From: Candidatus Zambryskiibacteriota bacterium | Lineage (GTDB): Bacteria > Patescibacteriota > Minisyncoccia > Phycocordibacterales > Zambryskibacteraceae | DNA: 10,871 nt | Direction: 5' to 3' | Assembly (NCBI GenBank): GCA_024654145.1 | Contig: JANLIM010000049.1 | Location: 1 to 10,871, forward strand | In this document: piece by piece, positions 1 through 6,831 of the stretch | Numbering within the stretch: the first letter of the stretch is position 1 | Layout of the letters: the number at the start of each line of letters is the position of its first letter | Notes under the pieces: generated by a model | The model's database searches: none | What the model was told of the DNA's origin: nothing | What the model saw: only the letters and a program-made list of their open reading frames with translations | Program-made: the position numbers and the translations under genes

Positions 1-373
1 CGGCCAACTTCCTTCCAGTACCCATGGTCTTCCTGCCACGATATGGTCGAGTGGTGCGAGACTTACTTTTGGTACGCTGTCCGCGGACAGGCAAGCCTCT
101 TTGATGCCTGACCCCTCGGTAAGCCTTGATATCTTTAAGGCGCTTTACATTGGACCCAACTTCTCGCTTGAGATCTCCTTCAAGTACCAGAGTCTCTATA
201 ATTGAGCGAATTTTGTTTTCCTGGTCGATTGTAGCTTCTTTAGATTTAAGCTCAATCGGTACGCCAGCTTCACCCAAAATCTTCTTTGCGCGGGAACGTC
301 CAACACCGTAAAGGGTTGTGAGACCGATTTCTAAGCGCTTTTCGTCTGGAATGGTGATGCCGAGTATTCTCAT
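1..373 (-). CDS. rpsM: 30S ribosomal protein S13, 3' end cut by window edge
   Basis: S13 sits in the head of the 30S subunit, contacts 16S rRNA and the P-site tRNA, and forms an intersubunit bridge. My translation from the ATG at 373 starts MRILGITIPDEKRLEIGLTT and continues through the YGVGRSRAKKIL helix-hairpin-helix segment. It then reaches the basic signature YRGVRHQRGLPVRGQRTKSK near residues 90-109 and the arginine-rich tail. The 124 codons visible cover almost the whole protein; only the last residues and the stop lie outside the window. The start overlaps the rpmJ stop by one base (TAATG), which suggests translational coupling. The order infA-rpmJ-rpsM is the usual bacterial one, so this is the front of a ribosomal protein operon that continues beyond coordinate 1. 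Identification is secure. Confidence 0.96.
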   Translation of the reverse strand, partial: MRILGITIPDEKRLEIGLTTLYGVGRSRAKKILGEAGVPIELKSKEATIDQENKIRSIIETLVLEGDLKREVGSNVKRLKDIKAYRGVRHQRGLPVRGQRTKSKSRTTRPYRGRKTMGTGRKLA

Positions 374-489
374 TAACCTTGTCTTTGTTTATGGCGCGGA
401 TTGGCCTTACATATAACATAAACGTAGCCCTTCCTTCGGACTACTTGGCACTTTGCACACATTTTTCTGACCGCGGCCTTTACTTTCAT
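373..489 (-). CDS. rpmJ: 50S ribosomal protein L36
   Basis: L36 is the smallest protein of the large subunit and binds 23S rRNA. The 38-residue product begins MKVKAAVRKMCAKCQVV and ends NPRHKQRQG. It carries the complete zinc ribbon of the cysteine-containing L36 type: Cys11, Cys14, Cys27 and His33. The open frame extends further upstream, but the family length and conserved N-terminus fix the start at 489. It lies 37 nt downstream of infA and overlaps rpsM by one base. No convincing Shine-Dalgarno precedes it. A TAGAAT hexamer lies 11 nt before the ATG, but a separate promoter there is only a possibility. Confidence 0.96.
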   Translation of the reverse strand: MKVKAAVRKMCAKCQVVRRKGYVYVICKANPRHKQRQG

Positions 490-526
490 AACGAGAACGT
501 ATTCTAGCTTAAACTCGCTTTTGTGT

Positions 527-745
527 CTAGAGTCGCTTAATAATGCGAGGCTTCCCGCCGTATGGCTCCATCTCCATGATGACTTTGTCCCCCACCAAAA
601 CACGTATCCTATGCAGGCGCATTTTGCCCGAAAGATAAGCCAGAATTTCCTCGCCTGTTTCGTCGAGCTTAATCTTAAACATAATATTAGGGAGAGATTC
701 AACTACCACCCCTGTTTTTTCTATAGGATTGTTGTTCTTCGCCAT
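527..745 (-). CDS. infA: Translation initiation factor IF-1
   Basis: IF-1 is a one-domain OB-fold (S1-like) protein that occupies the 30S A site during initiation and supports IF-2 and IF-3. The 72-residue product has the family length and hallmarks: an N-terminal acidic-basic stretch, GVVVESLPNIMFKI strand regions, then LAYLSGKMRLHRIRVLVGDKV near residues 36-55, and a C-terminal PRIIKRL. Bacterial IF-1 normally has a similar G-K-[ML]-R...I-R-I..GD-V core. The ATG follows the stop of the upstream membrane-protein gene after a single base, and I see no Shine-Dalgarno, so initiation probably depends on coupling. It is followed by rpmJ and rpsM. Confidence 0.97.
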   Translation of the reverse strand: MAKNNNPIEKTGVVVESLPNIMFKIKLDETGEEILAYLSGKMRLHRIRVLVGDKVIMEMEPYGGKPRIIKRL

Positions 746-746
746 T

Positions 747-2114
747 CTAATCAGTAGAGAGCTGAGTCATCTTAATCTTCTCAGGCTCATCTGGCAAGGA
801 CGATTTCCAGAAAGGACGGACTGTTACGCTCGCTGACGCAATAGTTGGATAATTGTTGAGTATGCCGGGCACATCTCTTTTGTGCTTTCCCGCAAGGTCT
901 GCTCTTAGAGCTACTTCGTCTGTCACCCACAGAAGCTTTGCTTCACCAGAAACCTTGAAGCTTATCTCATTGAGAGGCAGTAGATCGGCTGGTGGGACAG
1001 AAGCAAATAAGATATTTAGAGAATCATAAGACCGAATAGTCACATTATCTGTAGCTGAGATAGAGAGTTTCTGTTGGGCGAGGAACTTAGCGAGGTCGCT
1101 TTTCTTAAACATTACCCCATAGAGATGCCCGCGTTGATTCACAGTAGTGTTCGCCCCACTGCCGCCAGTCTGAGGCAAGTCCTCGAAGCTAAATGTTGAA
1201 AGAGTGCGGAAAAGTATGAAATCCTGAGGCACTTCAGCCTCTGCCTCAGCATACAATTCTTCCCGCAACTGACTCTCGAGCTCTGTCTTTGTCTTAGCAA
1301 GATCCGCTTCGCTCACAACTCTCTCCATTCCTATGAAGCCTCCTTCGAGAGCAGTCTTCGAACGAGCGTATACGGTTTTGAAACGAGCCGTACCGCTTAG
1401 TCCAGGCAGAGTGAAATCTGTTGGAGCGCTGTTATAAGTGTCTCCAGCCCCATCTGCATAAACAGTGGCTTCGAGAGTGCCGGGCTGAGAAACTCCACTC
1501 ACTGTCTTCTTGCCCGGAACTGTGACTGCGTTTGAAATGCGGTAAACCTTACCGGCAGGAGATTCGAAACGAGTGCTCTCCACCAATCTCTGGGAATCAG
1601 TGTTATCGTTATAAATAATAATCACTCCACTAGCTTTGCGACTAACCTCTTGCTCCGCTCCGGCTGGTGCCTCCATACCCTTTTCGCGGGAGAGTTTGAC
1701 CACACTGTAGAACAAGCTCGTTCCTCCTGACTTTTGAGCTGTGTAGGTGTCACCATCGAAGGCCATAGCAGCAGATTTGGGTGTGTAGCTTAGTGTCGCT
1801 CCGTTAAAAATAGAAAGAATTATAAAGAGTAGTAGGGCAAGCGATACAACCCCCACTCCCCAGATACGTTTCTTGGACACGCGGCGGCGGCGAGGAATAA
1901 TTGGCCTCTGAGGTGGTAAAGAACTTTCTTCCGCTTCAACTTCTCTTGTGGTTGGAACAGCTTTCTTAATACCGTCAGTTGAAACCCGCTTAGATGCCTC
2001 AGTAGATGTTTTAGGATTGCGGGGATCAGATTTCCTCCTGCCTTCTGGGATGGGAATATCCCGGATGCTTCTCCTTTTGTCTGGCACAATCATATCCTCA
2101 ATGTTTTTCGTCAT
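747..2114 (-). CDS. Single-pass membrane protein with baseplate-J-like ectodomain
   Basis: I start this 455-residue protein at the ATG at 2114, not at the more upstream start at 2135, because a TATAAT box covers 2121-2126 and a transcript from it would begin at this ATG. Residues 1-82 are hydrophilic and end in a basic stretch (RRRR then KK). One membrane helix follows at about residues 84-104, and the rest should lie outside the cytoplasm. The ectodomain resembles baseplate J/gp47 N-terminal regions: STRFESPAGKVYRI, then a VTVPG segment, YADGAGDTYN, FTLPGLSGTARF and LEGGFIG. Proteins of this kind are common in CPR genomes next to translation genes. The function is unknown; a surface or envelope role is my inference. 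It ends one base before infA, so the two are probably cotranscribed. Confidence 0.8.
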   Translation of the reverse strand: MTKNIEDMIVPDKRRSIRDIPIPEGRRKSDPRNPKTSTEASKRVSTDGIKKAVPTTREVEAEESSLPPQRPIIPRRRRVSKKRIWGVGVVSLALLLFIILSIFNGATLSYTPKSAAMAFDGDTYTAQKSGGTSLFYSVVKLSREKGMEAPAGAEQEVSRKASGVIIIYNDNTDSQRLVESTRFESPAGKVYRISNAVTVPGKKTVSGVSQPGTLEATVYADGAGDTYNSAPTDFTLPGLSGTARFKTVYARSKTALEGGFIGMERVVSEADLAKTKTELESQLREELYAEAEAEVPQDFILFRTLSTFSFEDLPQTGGSGANTTVNQRGHLYGVMFKKSDLAKFLAQQKLSISATDNVTIRSYDSLNILFASVPPADLLPLNEISFKVSGEAKLLWVTDEVALRADLAGKHKRDVPGILNNYPTIASASVTVRPFWKSSLPDEPEKIKMTQLSTD

Positions 2115-2120
2115 GCAATA

Positions 2121-2150
2121 ATTATACCCCCACACCTATTTTAATTCCAA
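2121..2150 (-). promoter_or_regulatory. Sigma70-type promoter, leaderless start
   Basis: Read on the minus strand, TTGGAA (2150-2145), an 18-base spacer and a perfect TATAAT (2126-2121) are followed by TATTGC and then the ATG at 2114. The 6-nt gap places the expected transcription start on the A of the ATG. It lies in the 41-nt gap after alaS and could drive the membrane-protein gene together with infA-rpmJ-rpsM. Confidence 0.7.
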
Positions 2151-2155
2151 TTCCC

Positions 2156-4150
2156 TTATTCCAGAGTAGCTTTAATTCTTCTCGTGCCAGCAGAAATAGC
2201 TTCTTCTTTTTGAATTTTAAATTTCCCTAGTGTACCGATATTTTCAACATGAGGACCTCCGCAAAATTCTTTTGAGTATGCAGTATCCACATCCTCTCCG
2301 ATGTAATAAATACTTACTCCATCCGGATACTTCTCGCCGAAGAAGTGCCTAGCTCCCGTCTTCTCTGCCTCAGCTTTGGGCATAATGATTTTTTGTACAG
2401 GAAGCTTCGATCCGATTTTCTCATTCACGATTTCCTCAACTCTCCTTTTTTCTTCATCTGTCATCTTGCGTGGGAATGAGAAGTCGAATCGAAGTCTTTC
2501 GGGAGTGATATTAGAACCCTTCTGCATCACTTCATCTCCGAGCACATCATGCAACGCTTGATGGAGAAGATGAGTAGCGGTGTGATACTTAACCTCCATA
2601 TCGCTGTGCCCAGCGAGACCTCCTTTAAATTTCTGCTCCGAACCCTTCCTTGATATTTCTTTATGTTTTTCACTCATCACTTCTAACTTTTCATTAAAGT
2701 CTTCTTCATGCCGCAAGCCAAAATCTCGGGAAATAGCTAAGATGGTTTCCATATCAATCCCCTCAGTTGTATGTAAATAGAATGCCTTTTCAGCAGTTAA
2801 CTCACCTCCATGGCGCATTTGTTCACTTGTGTAATATTTGAGAGCCTGGCCTTTTTGGACATTTTGGGCTCGAGGCTCTTCATCATGTAACTTTTGCATT
2901 TCATCTAACACTCTACTCAAGTCAAGTTTCTTTAACCCTCTACTCAAGTCAAGTTTCATTAACCCTCTATTTAACCTAATTGATTCTGTCCGATTAACAT
3001 CGTTAATTTCTTTCTGAATAACTTCATTTATAGTTTTTTTAAATTCAAAAACTTTAGGGTACTGATTCTTATACTGTTCTATATACAATTCAACTATCTG
3101 AAGAATTACCTGCTCATGGTCTCTTAAAGCTTTCAACTTACTGTTACAAATTCTAATTAACTTTCTCAATACAGAATCCCGCTTATTAGAACCAGGTCTA
3201 ACGCCGTCAGCAATCATAAAAATTGAGGATCTCATGTGGTCTGCAACAACCCTTTTATCAATATTTGATAGTTCGTTGGGAAGAAAATCTATAACTCGAG
3301 CAAATAAATCGGTCTTAAAGACATCGGAAACATTATTAACGGCAGCGATAATTCTTTCTAGACCTCCACCAAAATCGATATTCCTTCTAGGAAGCATCTC
3401 AAAAGTTCCATCAGCAACTTTTTTATACGTCATAAAAACATTGTTCCCTATCTCCAAGTATCTACCGCAATCGCAATTTGGATGGCAGTGCTCACCGTAT
3501 TTCCTATCATGCTCAACACTTGAAAATTCATAGAACATTTCTGAATCTGGCCCTCCAGGTTCACCTACTGGCATATTGTCAGGGGTCCCCGCCCTGCTCC
3601 ACCAATTTTTCCTTGAACCATAGTAGAAAATACGACCTCCTTGCATGCCAACTTTTGCTCCATTTTCTTCAGTTCCAATTTCTACAACTTTGGCCTCAAT
3701 GCCATGTTTTGCAAATACGGCTTTCCAAAGCTCCACTGCTTCTATGTCTTTAGGAAGGTTATTCTCTTCATCACCTCCAAAGACTGTTACATACAATTTA
3801 TTCGGATTAATCTTAATTTCATCGAAAAGAAATTCGGATATCCATTGGATCTGTTCAGTGCGGAAATAATCTCCAAAACTCCAATTACCTAACATTTCAA
3901 AAAAGGTTGTATGCCTGTTATCACCAACTTCCTCTATATCTTCGGCACGAAAACATTTCTGTGAATTAACAACTCTCTTTCCTGCCGGATGATCACCTCC
4001 GAGTAAATACGGGACCATCGGCTGCATACCAGACCCAGTAAAAAGAGTTGTGGGGTCGTTTTCAGGCACAAGAGAAGACGAAGGTACTATTTTGTGTCCC
4101 CTTTTCTCAAAAAATTCTATAAATTTTTTCCTAATCTCCTCTGATTTCAT
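2156..4150 (-). CDS. alaS: Alanyl-tRNA synthetase, CPR-type short form
   Basis: It charges tRNA-Ala with alanine and clears misacylated tRNA. The 664-residue product has the class II catalytic core: FTGSGMQPMVPYLLG near 37-51, KCFRAEDIEEVGDNRHTTFF near 65-84 and GGGLERI near 261-267. A cysteine/histidine cluster (HCHPNCDCGR, 221-230) lies in the core. The editing domain is present, with zinc-type residues His523, His527, Cys630 and His634. The protein ends about 20 residues later, so the C-terminal DHHA1/C-Ala domain of the roughly 870-residue bacterial enzyme is absent, as in many CPR versions. Residues about 333-430 form a charged, helix-rich stretch, AT-rich at the DNA level, that includes a 9-residue tandem duplication. 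The ATG lies 4 nt after the aminopeptidase stop, with no Shine-Dalgarno. Confidence 0.95.
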   Translation of the reverse strand: MKSEEIRKKFIEFFEKRGHKIVPSSSLVPENDPTTLFTGSGMQPMVPYLLGGDHPAGKRVVNSQKCFRAEDIEEVGDNRHTTFFEMLGNWSFGDYFRTEQIQWISEFLFDEIKINPNKLYVTVFGGDEENNLPKDIEAVELWKAVFAKHGIEAKVVEIGTEENGAKVGMQGGRIFYYGSRKNWWSRAGTPDNMPVGEPGGPDSEMFYEFSSVEHDRKYGEHCHPNCDCGRYLEIGNNVFMTYKKVADGTFEMLPRRNIDFGGGLERIIAAVNNVSDVFKTDLFARVIDFLPNELSNIDKRVVADHMRSSIFMIADGVRPGSNKRDSVLRKLIRICNSKLKALRDHEQVILQIVELYIEQYKNQYPKVFEFKKTINEVIQKEINDVNRTESIRLNRGLMKLDLSRGLKKLDLSRVLDEMQKLHDEEPRAQNVQKGQALKYYTSEQMRHGGELTAEKAFYLHTTEGIDMETILAISRDFGLRHEEDFNEKLEVMSEKHKEISRKGSEQKFKGGLAGHSDMEVKYHTATHLLHQALHDVLGDEVMQKGSNITPERLRFDFSFPRKMTDEEKRRVEEIVNEKIGSKLPVQKIIMPKAEAEKTGARHFFGEKYPDGVSIYYIGEDVDTAYSKEFCGGPHVENIGTLGKFKIQKEEAISAGTRRIKATLE
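2911..2964 (-). repeat. 27-bp in-frame tandem duplication inside alaS
   Basis: Two adjacent 27-base units (2911-2937 and 2938-2964) differ at one position, and 12 bases of a degenerate third unit follow (2965-2976). They encode GLMKLDLSR and GLKKLDLSR at AlaRS residues 396-404 and 405-413. Because the unit is a multiple of three, the frame is kept. The near identity suggests recent slippage or unequal exchange in a tolerant linker. Confidence 0.9.
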
Positions 4151-4153
4151 ATT

Positions 4154-5377
4154 CTATAGTGTAAATTGCCCGTTCTTATAAATCACTTTCTTCTTACCAT
4201 TGGACAAATAAGCGGTTACGGTTCTTGGGGAGGTAGAGATAATGTCAGTATGAACAGAGGAGTCATTGTAACCGAGGCGAGTCCATTCTTTTTTAGAAAC
4301 TTTGCTTGGATCACCTTCAAAACAATCCCGATAGGAACTCCCAATGGCGATGTGCGTATTGCCGTTCTGGCCTCCAACATTCTCATCGTACAAGGTATTG
4401 GCCATGAATTTCGTAATCTTTGAAAAACGCTTATCGGTAAGCGAATACTCCCCCACTTTATTTGCATTCGGGGCAGCAATCATCGCCTTCAGTACTTTTT
4501 CATTTTTATTGGCTTTAGACTTCACTACTTTGCCGTTTTTGAACTCCAACTCAATCCCGTCTATGAGACACCCATAAGCATATAGTGGCTGATTAAACCT
4601 GATCCATCCTTCTGTGCCACGCCAGTCTGGAGAAGTAAAAATCTCAAAACTTGGAATATTGGCTCCGCCGCCGCCTTTCCACACCCTTTTTTCCCCGATT
4701 TTTATCCAAAGATTCACATCAGGACCTTCAATATGAACCTTTTCAATCTTTAATTTATCAAGTTTACTTTTGTAAGTATCTATCTGCCTTGAAATCTTTC
4801 TCCACTCTGCTACAGGATTAGATTTGTCCAAAAAACATGCTTTGATTATCTGGTCCCAATATGCTTTTTCAGAAAGCTTAGCTTCTTTTGCCATACCTTG
4901 GGTTCCATAAAGTCCGATTGTCCATGTAAATTTTCCCTTATGTTCTTTGTCCTGCATCCATTCACGTACGGGCTTCCAGGCTTCCCCCTGCATCATTATT
5001 TTTCCTGGATCTACGCCCTTAAGCGCATGCGGATTCGCTTTGGCGTATATGTGTATTGCATGATCGACTTCATCAACTTGGCCCCTCATTAGCTTTGCCG
5101 GAAAGAATTTTACCTGATCTTCAGTAGCCTTTTCAAAAAACTCTTTGCCCAAATTTATTCCCGGCTCATCATCAGGGCTGTACTTCCCTATCACATTACC
5201 TCCTGCTTTTCTAACAGCACGGATAACCTCTACATAAAGCGGCTTGGACACTTCGGAACCATAGATCATTACCACATCACCTTTTTTAATACCTTTTCCA
5301 CCTCCACAGGCAAAATTCACCAGCACATCTGCATACTTTTCCAAGATTTTTTTAGGAGGTAAATAAGGTTTTTTCAT
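4154..5377 (-). CDS. M29-family metallo-aminopeptidase
   Basis: This 407-residue protein is a peptidase of family M29 (AmpS/PepS/aminopeptidase T type), which removes N-terminal residues from peptides with a two-metal site in the cytoplasm. The expected ligands can be placed: Glu245 in IPSFEIFTSPDW, Glu310 in GEYSLTD, His342 and Tyr349 in THIAIGSSY, and His376 and Asp378 in SSVHTDIIS. The length matches the family at about 400-415 residues. No signal peptide is visible. The start at 5377 is supported by the conserved N-terminal helix (ILEKYADVLVNFA) and a -10 hexamer 6 nt upstream. alaS begins 4 nt after its stop, so the two probably form an operon for peptide turnover and translation. Confidence 0.9.
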   Translation of the reverse strand: MKKPYLPPKKILEKYADVLVNFACGGGKGIKKGDVVMIYGSEVSKPLYVEVIRAVRKAGGNVIGKYSPDDEPGINLGKEFFEKATEDQVKFFPAKLMRGQVDEVDHAIHIYAKANPHALKGVDPGKIMMQGEAWKPVREWMQDKEHKGKFTWTIGLYGTQGMAKEAKLSEKAYWDQIIKACFLDKSNPVAEWRKISRQIDTYKSKLDKLKIEKVHIEGPDVNLWIKIGEKRVWKGGGGANIPSFEIFTSPDWRGTEGWIRFNQPLYAYGCLIDGIELEFKNGKVVKSKANKNEKVLKAMIAAPNANKVGEYSLTDKRFSKITKFMANTLYDENVGGQNGNTHIAIGSSYRDCFEGDPSKVSKKEWTRLGYNDSSVHTDIISTSPRTVTAYLSNGKKKVIYKNGQFTL

Positions 5378-5383
5378 AACAGC

Positions 5384-5389
5384 AATATA
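5384..5389 (-). promoter_or_regulatory. -10 hexamer of leaderless promoter for M29 gene
   Basis: TATATT on the minus strand lies exactly 6 nt (GCTGTT) before the ATG at 5377, the same spacing as two other promoters in this window. No good -35 hexamer is seen. The upstream DNA is the T-rich tail of the terminator at 5406-5445, so terminator and promoter are nearly back to back. Confidence 0.5.
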
Positions 5390-5405
5390 ACATATTTCCC
5401 TTTAT

Positions 5406-5445
5406 AAAAAGAAAAGTGCCGGTCGCGCGCTGCGTGACCGGACAC
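5406..5445 (-). terminator. Rho-independent terminator of the 75-codon gene
   Basis: On the minus strand GTG-T-CCGGTC (5445-5436) pairs with GACCGGCAC (5424-5416), leaving one bulged T and an 11-nt GC-rich loop. A TTTTCTTTTT tract (5415-5406) follows immediately. It lies about 40 nt after the stop of the small gene and just before the M29 promoter. Confidence 0.85.
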
Positions 5446-5485
5446 CTTCGCACGAAGATCATTGAACCCGCCGCTGGGAAGCGAA

Positions 5486-5713
5486 CTAGGCCGCAACCGA
5501 CTGAAGCTTCAGGAAGTCGCGCCCCAGAAAACGACGCGCTCTTCCCTCGTCATCCGTCAGCGGACGACCGCCGAGCTGCTTGGAGATCTCGATCTCCCCA
5601 CCGATCACAGCGGTGACATAGTAGATGCCCGCCAAGCCGGAAAGGCTGTGCGAGATCTCCTGCTTGAGCTGATCCCCTACCTGGAGGGGTTGGCCGTTGA
5701 CAGCACTACACAT
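5486..5713 (-). CDS. Small GC-rich protein of unknown function
   Basis: A 75-residue protein beginning MCSAVNGQPLQVGDQLKQ. I do not recognise the family. The segment QVGDQL...GLAGIYYVTAVIGGEIEIS (residues 11-44) alternates hydrophobic and polar residues and could fold as a small beta barrel (KOW/SH3-like), but this is a weak guess. The tail is basic (RARRFLGRDFLKL). No signal peptide or membrane helix is seen. The coding case rests on context: a sigma70-type promoter, an AAGGAG Shine-Dalgarno at ideal spacing and a hairpin terminator all agree with this frame. It is a separate transcription unit between uracil-DNA glycosylase and the M29 gene. The DNA is clearly richer in G+C than its neighbours, and it alone uses a strong Shine-Dalgarno, so it may have been acquired. 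Confidence 0.7.
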   Translation of the reverse strand: MCSAVNGQPLQVGDQLKQEISHSLSGLAGIYYVTAVIGGEIEISKQLGGRPLTDDEGRARRFLGRDFLKLQSVAA

Positions 5714-5719
5714 CAGACG

Positions 5720-5727
5720 CTCCTTCC
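5720..5727 (-). promoter_or_regulatory. Strong Shine-Dalgarno of the 75-codon gene
   Basis: GGAAGGAG on the minus strand ends 6 nt before the ATG at 5713. It is the only strong Shine-Dalgarno with good spacing found before an accepted gene in this window, and it decides the start of the small gene. Confidence 0.75.
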
Positions 5728-5745
5728 AGTTGGTTGCCTACCATA

Positions 5746-5774
5746 ATTATCACACAACTCAGCTAATTAAGCAA
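5746..5774 (-). promoter_or_regulatory. Sigma70-type promoter of the 75-codon gene
   Basis: On the minus strand TTGCTT (5774-5769), a 17-base spacer and GATAAT (5751-5746) form a plausible promoter. The transcript would start near 5739 and carry a leader of about 26 nt containing the Shine-Dalgarno. It begins directly after the uracil-DNA glycosylase stop at 5779. Confidence 0.6.
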
Positions 5775-5778
5775 GCAT

Positions 5779-6363
5779 TTAATCCAAAGTTGTCAACACC
5801 TTAAAATCCTCTTTCAGAGTACCTAGCAAACGCTGGTTATATACAGTAGCTGCAGGATGGTAGAGAGGCACAAGTTTAAAGTTAGGGGCTTGGAAGACTT
5901 TGCCGTGAAGCTCCCCTATCGTTTTTATTTCTCCTTCTAAGCCATAGCGTCGCATTATATATTCCATAGAAAAGCGCCCGAGGGTGGCAACCACCTTCGG
6001 CTTTATGATCTCAATCTGCTTGTCCAGAAAGGGTGCGTAGAGAGCGATCTCATCCGGTTTGGGGTCGCGATTTTTGGGCGGACGGTCCTTCACAATACTT
6101 GTGATATAAACCTCTTCTCGACTGATGCCAGCAGATTCGAGAAGTGTATCCAACATCTTCCCTGCTCGACCGCAAAAGGGTTTACCAGTGATAGCCTCAT
6201 TTTTACCCGGAGCTTCACCGACAAAAATAATTTCCGCATTAGCACTCCCTTCTCCAAAAACTGGCAAGTAGTTATTTTCTACCCGATATTCGTAAAGCGG
6301 AGAAGTTGTTAAGTTTAAAACTTCTTTAGCGATCTTCTCTAAGGCTTCCTCCTTCCCCAACAT
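5779..6363 (-). CDS. Family-4-like uracil-DNA glycosylase without Fe-S cysteines
   Basis: It removes uracil from DNA to start base excision repair. The 194-residue protein has the UDG superfamily fold markers: VFGEGS, then IFVGEAPGKNEAITGKPF with GEAPG at residues 49-53 (water-activating motif 1), GRAGKMLD, KDRPPKNRDP, and the HP motif in YHPAA (His169-Pro170). These are family 4/5-type motifs, not Ung-type. In family 4 enzymes four cysteines bind a 4Fe-4S cluster. Here the N-terminal CxxC region reads TTSPLYEYR, the KCRPP cysteine is Asp93, and the later one is probably Tyr109. The only cysteine, Cys64, is elsewhere, so the cluster must be absent. The start overlaps the mgtC stop by one base (TAATG) with a weak AGGGG upstream. 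It is the last gene of the nuclease-mgtC-udg operon. Confidence 0.9.
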   Translation of the reverse strand: MLGKEEALEKIAKEVLNLTTSPLYEYRVENNYLPVFGEGSANAEIIFVGEAPGKNEAITGKPFCGRAGKMLDTLLESAGISREEVYITSIVKDRPPKNRDPKPDEIALYAPFLDKQIEIIKPKVVATLGRFSMEYIMRRYGLEGEIKTIGELHGKVFQAPNFKLVPLYHPAATVYNQRLLGTLKEDFKVLTTLD

Positions 6364-6812
6364 TAACCCCTATTCGTTAATTTCTCCTCAATAAACCAAA
6401 AGAGTGTAAAGACGACGAGAGTTGCAATGGTGGCAAAGAGCGAAAGCATAATAAGCCCATAACCGACAGCCATACCTATACCCGCAGCGACCCAAAGTCC
6501 TGCTGCAGTTGTAAGCCCGGAAAGATGTGAGTCTTTAAAGATAATTACTCCTCCGCAAAGAAACCCAATACCCATAACCACGCCAGCTGCAATACGCATT
6601 GGATCGTAGTTAAAGGCGTCCACTGTCGGTATTACATATCTTGCAATGAGTATAAAGAGTGCTGACCCCATAGAAACAAGTCCGTATGTGCGAAAGCCTG
6701 CAGTCTTCCCAGCAAGTGAGCGCTCAAGGCCGAGGCACGAGCCGAGCAAAAGCGCGACAACAAGATAAACCAAGGGTTCCCAGGTAGCAGATAAGTTTAA
6801 AGTTTCTATCAT
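6363..6812 (-). CDS. MgtC/SapB-family membrane protein
   Basis: A 149-residue inner-membrane protein with about five hydrophobic helices near residues 12-30, 43-62, 76-92, 99-117 and 119-141. It shows the MgtC/SapB signatures: LLLGSCLGLERSLAGKTAGFRT (20-41, including the conserved Glu and Arg residues), then GVVMGIGFLCGGVIIF (77-92) and SGLTTAAGLWVAAGIGMAVG (98-117). MgtC proteins are linked to growth in low magnesium and to control of membrane ATP synthase and cellular ATP in pathogens. Most bacterial homologues are uncharacterised, and this one lacks the C-terminal soluble domain of longer MgtC proteins. It sits 18 nt after the ATP-cone nuclease gene and overlaps the udg start, so all three are probably cotranscribed. 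Its exact transport or regulatory role cannot be read from sequence. Confidence 0.9.
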   Translation of the reverse strand: MIETLNLSATWEPLVYLVVALLLGSCLGLERSLAGKTAGFRTYGLVSMGSALFILIARYVIPTVDAFNYDPMRIAAGVVMGIGFLCGGVIIFKDSHLSGLTTAAGLWVAAGIGMAVGYGLIMLSLFATIATLVVFTLFWFIEEKLTNRG

Positions 6813-6831
6813 TTGTGGTGAGTTAGTCGAA

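Noticed and set aside
373..702. A 109-codon version of the rpmJ frame starting at 702
   Set aside because: The extra 71 codons overlap infA in another frame and have no relation to L36; the family start is at 489.
3234..3892. Several plus-strand frames opposite alaS
   Set aside because: They lie within the conserved AlaRS catalytic core on the other strand and are serine/phenylalanine-rich shadow translations.
5416..5746. Two overlapping plus-strand open frames (5416-5616 and 5462-5746) in the GC-rich segment
   Set aside because: They oppose the promoter, ribosome-binding site and terminator that all fit the minus-strand 75-codon gene, and their translations look like antisense shadow sequence.
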